In this document: positions 57,070-64,000 of the stretch, piece after piece
Position numbering within the stretch: position 1 is the stretch's first letter
Layout of the letters: each line of letters opens with the position of its first letter
Assembly (NCBI RefSeq): GCF_905475395.1
Contig: NC_058339.1
Location: 37,519,172-37,583,171, forward strand
DNA: 64,000 nucleotides
DNA from: Chrysoperla carnea
Lineage: Eukaryota; Arthropoda; Insecta; Neuroptera; Chrysopidae
Direction: 5' to 3'
Made by a program: the position numbers and the translations under genes
The notes under the pieces: generated by a model
The model's database searches: none
The model's input: the letters and a program-made list of their open reading frames with translations, nothing else
Told to the model about the DNA's origin: nothing

Positions 57070-58211
57070 TATAAAATATCCTTATAAGTTAACTATCTTT
57101 GAACATCTTTTAACTTTTTAATTTCACATGTATTTATTTTTCATAACGAAATAGGAGTATTTTTCCCGGTTACAAACAAAATTTTCTTTTTAAAAGAATC
57201 GGAAAATATAAAAATTATAAACAATGGAAATTTAAAACAGTATTTCCATATAAAATAAAAGAAGTTAATACACTTTTCCAAGTTGATTGACTCTGACAAA
57301 GTTGTAAGGCATTTAATATAAATGATTGAACAGAAGAAGAATACCTTGATAAATAACACAGGAAAATAAATTATTGTAAACAATCACACAGGTTTTTTTA
57401 AATAAATGTTGTTACCTATTATACTCTTACTTTGATATAATATGTAATATGTAATAATCACTTTCACTAAACAACAACAAATGCACAAATTAAATCTGTA
57501 TTTGCAATATCTTTCACCTTTTATAATAAATCTCCCACTTCCAAAAAGTTATATAGTTATCTCCAAAACGGATATATTTTAATCAAAGTTTATTATGGGG
57601 ATAGTTTTTATTCTTAGAATTTCTGATCCTTACTATTTCAAAATTTTGACTTTCAAAATTTTTGTTATAATCTAGTTTTATAAACGTTATACCACAATAT
57701 TCAAATAATTTGTCAAAAAAAAAAATATTAAGACAAAGCGTAAAGAACTTTCTCTAATGTAATTTTATCTAATCAATGAGCGAGGTCTTTTAGACCTCGC
57801 ACAAATTAGATGTAATCTGCATGTCGGTCAAACTTTTTCAAATTTTGGCAAAAGATAGTTTAAGTCATTCTAAAGAAAAGTTCCCATGGTCACATGTCAT
57901 GAAAATGACATGATTTCATGTTATAGCTAAATTAAAGTTGGAAAATGTACTCATTTGTATAATATATGCCTATGTGTGTATAGGCAAATACATAAACAGA
58001 TATATATAACTACATGCATACGTGTTTTTTTTTTTAATGTAAGGGTGTTGTCTTTTGGATATCAACTTTTATCACCTTCCACTAAAATTTATTCATTTTA
58101 AAAATAGACAAATTTTAAATTAAGACAACGCGAATCTGGAAGTCATATTTACTGGACGAAATATAACAAATTTAGCATATTTTTAATATTCATTCACATT
58201 AAAATATTTAG
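57070..58211. other. Intergenic, nothing coding recognised
   Basis: AT-rich. It contains a perfect 9-bp stem GCGAGGTCT/AGACCTCGC with a 3-base loop at 57780-57800 (see findings). Confidence 0.4.
57780..57800. repeat. Perfect GC-containing hairpin
   Basis: GCGAGGTCT TTT AGACCTCGC. Unusual in such AT-rich flanks. No gene end lies nearby, so it is not assigned as a terminator. Confidence 0.6.
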
Positions 58212-58694
58212 TTAAGGTAGTACGAGCGAAAAGGCAAGTTTAAACTTGTAGTTGAAATTAAATGTACCTTATTTTCAACTTTGATGATGATTTCGGTTAT
58301 AACTTCATGAAAAATAAGAATAAAATTTTTCGATATCTGCCTTGCTTTTCGAAATATTGAAAGCTAAATAATTAAAAAACATTTTTAATTTTTACATATT
58401 TTGAAAATTACTTCAGATTTCGAAAAATTTGATTCTTACTTTTCGTCTTATATTGTCAAAGTATAATATAATTCACCATCAAAATTGAAAAAATATATTT
58501 TTTTATTTTGTGTCCCCACTTCCATGCTCATACATCCTTAATTAGTCGGGCACAACGGGTTTTTTGTTTGCTTTCAATAATTTATAAAGTTAAAGTTTTA
58601 ACTTTAATTTAAATAGTAGACTTAATCCAATTTTATATATAAAAGAAAATCAAGCCTTTTAACCAAAATTGCCCTGGCGCTCGTACATCCTTAA
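58212..58694 (+). mobile_element. TTAA-type MITE, family A, reference copy
   Basis: TTAAGGTAGTACGAGCG at the left and CGCTCGTACATCCTTAA at the right form inverted ends with TTAA at both borders, 483 bp. Inside are TAATTAGTCGGGCACAACGG and TTACTTTTCGTCTTATATTG, also in the copies at 5085-5677 (inverted) and 3795-4058 (partial). Non-coding. Confidence 0.85.
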
Positions 58695-60253
58695 TATTTT
58701 ATAGTCTATTTCTCCGCTTAATGCAGTTTTATCATAACTAAGTATGGAAATCTCCAACTTAGCTAACTAATTAGTTAGGCAGAGTTGGGTCAAATTGAAT
58801 GAGTCGAACAGTAGTTCCATTTGGGACACGCCCCAATTTTTATAAATCCTAGATATCGACATAGGTAAGTTGACCTCGTGCACTTGGCTCTCTATAGAAT
58901 TCTTAAACTACAAGTAACATAACTGGAGGTTACATATCCTATAATCGGAATTGTTAATTAGTTCCCAAAATGCAAACAAATTACATCAATTGGCAATGTT
59001 CAGTTCTAACTTGTCCCATTCCATAAATATACCCCAAAATCCTAGTTAAGTGGGCAGATAATAAACTTTTATATGGAAAATTTTCATTTAAAAGTCATAT
59101 TTTTAACTTATAACTAATTTTCCTTATAAAGTAACCAATATTAGTCATTCTGATTTTCTTCGTTCCAGATGAAATTTTCACGTATGCTTAATACATGAAA
59201 GCAATGACCTAGCGTCAACAAAACAGTTTATTTATGAATACTTGTTTAATTAATTAACATAAAAGACAATACATACATAATTAATTTATCAAGAATATTT
59301 TGCAAAAAGTTTTCCGAATGCTACATACTCTCTACATTATATCAGGTTAAGTTCAAGCCGACATCCTAGAAAGTGTCTATATATTTTTAAAGCTATTTAA
59401 CGCTTACAGGATTGGAACTCATTAATATATTGATTTGATTTTTTAATCAAATATATAAATATTATGAGGGGTTACAGACCCCTGGGGGGTTAGCCAAAAA
59501 AAATGGATATCTTTGACCCCGACGCACATAACTATAGTAGGGAATCCCTTAATAAATATTTATAGACTAATAGGATAATTTTTATTCTAGTAAAACTTGG
59601 TAAACTTGGCACTTTCTTATAGGACCCTTCTCGCACAAATTTGCCTTTTTCTCTTTTGACCATTTCCAGAGGTCCTTAGTCGATGCAGGGACCCTAGGCA
59701 TTTGCCTTAATATCCGTCTAATGGTTCCGTCACTGACTGTGCACGCGTATACAGGTATAGAAAAAATCTTCTTAAATCATTCAACCTCTAAACTAAGTGA
59801 ATACGTGAATTAAAAATGCATCTTATTTACGAATCCAATATGGAAATGTATAAAACGTGTTTTATTTTTAATTTTTATTCTTAGTGTACTGTTCTCTGAT
59901 TTTATTTTTATAAACACTGATATGTAAATTTATCTAGATCGCTGAAAAGTTTTTAAATAGAAAAAACAATTTTATTATCGTTTAACATCAAAGTTTACAA
60001 CCAAAAATTTATAGAATTTAAACTCCAAATTAATATACAGCTGCCAATTACTTTTTTGAAATGATTATTCTTATATTGTCATCTAGTTTTTGAATAAATT
60101 ATTCATTATTTGTAAATTTGAAATTAGTAACCCTCAAGTGTCATTATTTTTGCGAAAATTATCAAATTTAATCTAAATTTGATAATTTTTTTTTCAGTTT
60201 TTAATAAAAAATCCTCGAATTCTGACGGCATGTGCTTCTTTATTGAGCTTCCT
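58695..60253. other. Intergenic, nothing coding recognised
   Basis: Slightly GC-richer patches at about 58780-59050 and 59480-59760 (for example GACCCCTGGGGGGTTAGCC) may be old repeats, but no ends or motifs are visible. Confidence 0.35.
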
Positions 60254-60560
60254 TATAGGCATGGGCTAGTTATTTTAAGTCGAAGTCACCATTGTTATAA
60301 CTTTATTGTGTGTCATAAACTTTATTGTATGTCTCTTTATCCAAGACCGCATTGCTCATAGAGGAGGAAGCGAGACGAGTATACGAAATTTCTACCCATC
60401 TCAGTTTCTCTAATTGTAATAAGATAGGTAGAAAAGAAATTGTTATTTCTCTGTCTTACTCGTATTTTAGGTTGTCGCTAGTAAAATTGTCACTGTCTTA
60501 CTCGTATTTTAAGTGAGGAGTCCGAGGGACTTCTCTGAGTCGCATTTGCCCATGCCTGGT
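60254..60560. mobile_element. Candidate small element with AGGCATGGGC ends
   Basis: AGGCATGGGC at 60257 and GCCCATGCCT at 60548 are perfect inverted repeats around about 290 bp. TGTCTTACTCGTATTTTA is repeated directly inside (about 60450 and 60495). The overlapping plus-strand frames at 60179-60516 are not recognised. Confidence 0.45.
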
Positions 60561-62360
60561 CTAATGATCTGGTCATATACATATACACAGTGTTCAATTT
60601 TATTGCTAAGCAAAAACTAAAGATCGATTCAAATTTTTTTTTAAATCTTAAAATTCAAAATAAGTTCAAATATTTCTAAAAGATGGTATTGATATGGAAG
60701 TGACGGAATATAGGAATTTCCCAGTTTTTTTTATATGGTTCTAAAAATTACCTTCACACAGTTTTTATTAGCTATAGTAACTTTAACAAAAGATGAAAAA
60801 ATATTATGTTAGAGTAACTGAGTCATTTAGGTTTAATACACACATCGCTAATCGTGTATTTATTTTATTTAGCTAGCTATAACAACTTTTTTTAATGAGT
60901 TTCCTTCAATTATCATAAAAATATAATACTTTTATGCTAAAAATCTAAAAATGGTATTCCTTGAATTTTCTTCAATGTAAAACGAATTAATCATTTCAAA
61001 TTCCAATTGAATTATTGAACAAAAATGCTACCGATTTAATAGTTTGTCAGTTTTTTTATTTTAGTACCTATAGTTTAATGTAGATACATTTTATTTTCCC
61101 ATTATCAAGTGTACTTTCCACCCATTTTTTGTGCTGAGATACTGAACCAAAAAATTTAACTATTATCTATCTATGCAAATAAAATACTAAAAAATTTGGC
61201 ATAAACATTCATTGCTGGAAGACGTGTTTCGTATTTTATTTAAACACATCGCCTAACGGGGGGTACCCCTAGCAGAGGATAAACCTAAAGGGATAGAAAG
61301 TGATTTTGGGGGTGAATTGCATCGAAGTTGATATTCGCCATTTTTTAATTAAATATTTTCAAAATTATTTCACCTGTAAAACGTTACATTATCAGCAGGT
61401 ATCACGGGCTCGATTTTATTTAAAAAAAATAAGGGTTCCTCACCAAAAGATTAAAATCCATAAAATTGTGAACAAAGAGGAGGAGTGAGGTCAAGAAAAG
61501 TGTGTAAAACACGATGGCCTTTGTTTATAAAGTTGAAATTGCCCAACATAGCGGGCGGGTATCTGCATATATTAAATAAAAAACCATGTTACAATTTTTT
61601 AATAATTAAACAGTTTTAAGAATTTCAGGTTATTCAACTCCAACTTCAATTTCAGGTTAGGTTAAATCAGATTAAAGGACTCGGTCTGCAATGCAGACTC
61701 TCAATCGGATTCTTGGTAGCCTTTGCTTTATTCTGTTTAAACCCCATAAGCGTCTTTAAATATATGCTTTTAAATATTTCCAGTTTATTAGGAAGCTTAA
61801 TATTTTCAAATGTCTATTTTGAAAAAATGTCGCTGCCATTTTTTTCCTTTTGAAAAACCTTGTCCCAAAATATTTTTTTTACTGTCTACGTTTTCGATAT
61901 TATTGCCCTATAAGTAACACAATTTCCTCCCGTACCTTTCCAGCTCCTTACTTTATCAGTGACCAGTTCCATATGGAAACCCTCGAATTTCTGAAGGCGG
62001 ATGCCCAACGTTGACTAAAATTGAGGATGCGTATTTTTAACTATACTCCGAATTATTTTGCAAATTAGCGTTATTTTGAAATCTATTTTTTAATTAAATA
62101 TTTTTTTTAGATTTATTAACATTAGTTTATTAAAAATTTCCATTCAGTTTTCTTTTTTTATATTAATTATTACTCAGCCTTTAATAAAAATAAATAATTA
62201 ACAAAAAACATAAACAAAAATGAATTGGCCACTTAATATAATTTTCTTTTATGCTTTACTAATATTATTTTCGAAAAGTAACGCATTTAAATTCTTTTTA
62301 AATTAAACTGTTTTTTCGAAAGATAAGTAAATTAATGTCAAAAACGGAATATGTTTAATG
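60561..62360. other. Intergenic, downstream of the CAP gene
   Basis: At 61545-61565 a GCGGGCGGGTAT word as in repeat B (minus orientation) ends a GC-richer stretch starting about 61255 that is probably an old repeat. Nothing coding recognised. Confidence 0.4.
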
Positions 62361-62714
62361 TTATCTGGAAACATTAGCCATAAATTCTCCAACAACGTTA
62401 CCACGTGGATAATAGTTAGCAACTACATAAATTTTTCCATTAAGCCCTCTGGCCATTGCCATACCCATTTCTTGTGTATTTTTCCATACCATTTGTGTAA
62501 AATGTCCAGTTCGCATATTTTTTGGCTCAGATGTAAATATATAATCTTTTACTTCTGAGTACCAAAATTTACATACATCGCTTGGCGTAACAATTGCATT
62601 TTCATTTGGAACCCATGAATAGAACAAACTTTCACCGTATTCTATGTCGGGGCGATGATAAAAGCGATCATCTGTTGCTAATTTATTTGCCCAATCTTGT
62701 GCTAATGTTGTTAG
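62361..62714 (-). CDS. CAP protein, terminal exon (rest of domain 2)
   Basis: Starts LTTLAQDWANKLA, continuing the helix left open by the upstream exon, and ends EFMANVSR and TAA. The exon boundary restores the family consensus ALKYSEKL-xxLAQxWA, which supports the splice. Confidence 0.9.
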   Translation of the reverse strand, partial: LTTLAQDWANKLATDDRFYHRPDIEYGESLFYSWVPNENAIVTPSDVCKFWYSEVKDYIFTSEPKNMRTGHFTQMVWKNTQEMGMAMARGLNGKIYVVANYYPRGNVVGEFMANVSR

Positions 62715-64000
62715 CTATAAAAAAAGAATCAAATATATTGTACAGTTATAACTCCGTTCTTAAAGACCCTCATTCGTCGATATTTGTAGCGTCTACATTC
62801 TACATTACTATAAAAAATTTAAATTACCTTAATCGTTTAAATTATTTTAAAATTTTAGAATTTACCAAAATGTTGAGTTCTAAATGCCAGAATTTGTTTT
62901 ATACATCAGCTCTAAATTATTAACTATTTTTCGAAGTCGACAATTTTGTAAGATAAAGTTAATACCAATAGAGACAAATGTTTTAACAAGAGAAATTTTC
63001 AAAATTCAAAAAAATCCTAACAAATTTTTCCGATAAGGCACCTTAAACTTGCACTTGAAACATATCTAAGAGCACTTTCCATTAAATTATCTTTTTCCTA
63101 AGAACCTTCTCCAAACTGAACCGATTTTGAGGATCATCACCTATTCTCTAGTTGTTCCGGGTACAGAACCCTAAATTCACGCTTGAAACATATCTCAATT
63201 AAATTACCTTTCAAAGCGAACAAAAAAAATCAAAATAGGATCATTCGTGTAGGCGATACGGTGCCACAGGAATACAGACACACACGCACATAGCGGTTGA
63301 ACTTATAGTACCCCTCTTTTTGATTCGGGGGTTAAAAATACGAGGAATTCAACAATTACGCAAATATTGTTATAGGATATGAGCCACAACTTACTTTTTC
63401 ACTGTACTTCAATGCAGGAACGTGATGTTTTTTTCGATATTGATTATGAATACGTACTCCTTCTTCTGAAAACTCTTTACTGTTATAATCTTTTATCGGT
63501 TTACTATAAGCACTCTTTATGGAAAAGTGAGAAAGACTGATACTTTTCATAGAAGGCTGTTGTGATTCAAGTATTTTTCCAAAAACAGGAGATAAAACAT
63601 TCTCTGTAAATTCACCAACAATATTTCCTGGTGGAAGATAATTTGCTACTACGAATATATATTGATTATGACTTTTTGCTACAGCTACACCTAATTCCCG
63701 ACTACCTTTCCATACCACTTGTGTAAAATGCCCACAACTGTGTATACATCTCGGTTCACGCCCAAATGTGTAAGTTTTAACTTCACTATACCATTGGTCA
63801 ACTGGTTCTTTACCATTCATGTTACCATTTTTTGGGGTGCGAGTACAATAGACATTTTCCCCATACTCCGGATTTTGTCGATGTTTTATTACACCCTTAA
63901 CAGCCAATTCGTGTGCCCACTCTTTACTGTATTTGCAAAGTTTAGGCGTTAATTTTAATGGTTCAGCTCCATGCAGTTTTCTATATTCGTTGTGAGCTTT
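62361..64000 (-). CDS. Tandem CAP-domain (SCP/GAPR-1-like) protein, 3' part
   Basis: Minus-strand exons 64000-63395 (continuing past the window edge) and 62714-62361 join in phase 0 (donor GTAAGT, acceptor TTTTTTTATAG) to 319 residues. Domain 1: AHNEYRKLHGAEPLKLTPKL, YGENVY, WYSEVKTYTF, GHFTQVVWKGSRELGVAVA, VVANYLPPGNIVGEF. A linker of about 45 residues follows, then domain 2: IHNQYRKKHHVPALKYSEKL, YGESLFY, WYSEVKDYIF, GHFTQMVWKNTQEMGMAMA, VVANYYPRGNVVGEF. These are the CAP signatures (GHFTQxVW, NYxPxGN). Each domain keeps the His/Glu/Glu/His set of the CAP cavity. The lack of the usual extra disulphide-bonded C-terminal region and the overall form suit the GAPR-1/GLIPR2 branch. Any signal peptide, and the number of further CAP domains, lie beyond the edge. 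Molecular role unknown. Confidence 0.9.
62715..63394 (-). other. CAP gene intron, 680 bp, with repeat C
   Basis: The right part (63110-63340) is an inserted interspersed repeat. The rest is AT-rich. The plus-strand frame at 62594-62923 is antisense and intronic. Confidence 0.7.
63110..63340 (-). repeat. Interspersed repeat C, copy 2, inside the CAP intron
   Basis: On the minus strand AACCCCCGAATCAAAAAGAG, GTTCAACCGCTATGTGCGTG, AAGGTAATTTAATTGAGA, GTTCTGTACCCGGAAC and TCAAAATCGGTTCAGTTTGG follow the same order as 27254-27440. Confidence 0.65.
63395..64000 (-). CDS. CAP protein, upstream exon (domain 1, linker, start of domain 2), partial
   Basis: 202 codons open to the window edge. The exon ends LKYSEK before GTAAGT, inside the first helix of the second CAP domain, so the intron interrupts domain 2 and does not separate the domains. 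Confidence 0.88.

Noticed and set aside
57780..57800. Rho-independent terminator
   Set aside because: The DNA is nuclear eukaryotic and no gene ends here, so a bacterial terminator call is not appropriate.
57780..57812. Helitron 3' end
   Set aside because: A hairpin is present but the CTRR terminus is lacking about ten bases downstream.
63719..63952. Plus-strand frame of 77 codons
   Set aside because: It is antisense to the CAP exon.

Overview
The window looks like AT-rich nuclear DNA of an insect. Three spliced genes are recognisable, with canonical GT/AG introns, and they sit in a background of miniature inverted-repeat elements, decayed non-LTR retrotransposons and microsatellites. The order or species cannot be fixed from the sequence alone. 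No bacterial operon, CRISPR array or intact autonomous transposon was seen.

Layout: (1) 1-41523, plus strand: the 3' part of an N-glycan branching enzyme gene (MGAT4 / GnT-IV family). Six coding exons lie at 2012-2145, 8105-8212, 8309-8502, 13030-13166, 14214-14329 and 41494-41523, so the last intron is about 27.2 kb and ends in a 9-codon terminal exon. Earlier exons lie left of the window. (2) 41524-51046: an intergenic stretch between convergent genes, with a retrotransposon relic and three large foldback elements. (3) 51047-53729, minus strand: a complete three-exon cytochrome P450 of about 496 aa that resembles CYP303A1, the CYP2-clan P450 known as nompH in Drosophila. (4) 53835-62360: intergenic DNA with MITEs. 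(5) 62361-64000, minus strand: the 3' end of a gene with two tandem CAP (SCP/GAPR-1-like) domains; it runs off the right edge.

The genes do not form a functional unit. One acts in Golgi N-glycan branching, one is a microsomal monooxygenase linked to sensory or cuticular structures in flies, and one is a CAP-superfamily protein. The most distinctive content is the repeat landscape of the giant MGAT4 intron and the intergenic regions. It includes an eight-copy interspersed family of about 0.5 kb with a palindromic end, TTAA-flanked elements of two families that share the same terminal dozen bases, several TA-flanked MITEs, a repeat pair carrying an internal conserved hairpin, a tRNA-derived SINE-like head, and two C-terminal relics of non-LTR retrotransposon polyproteins.
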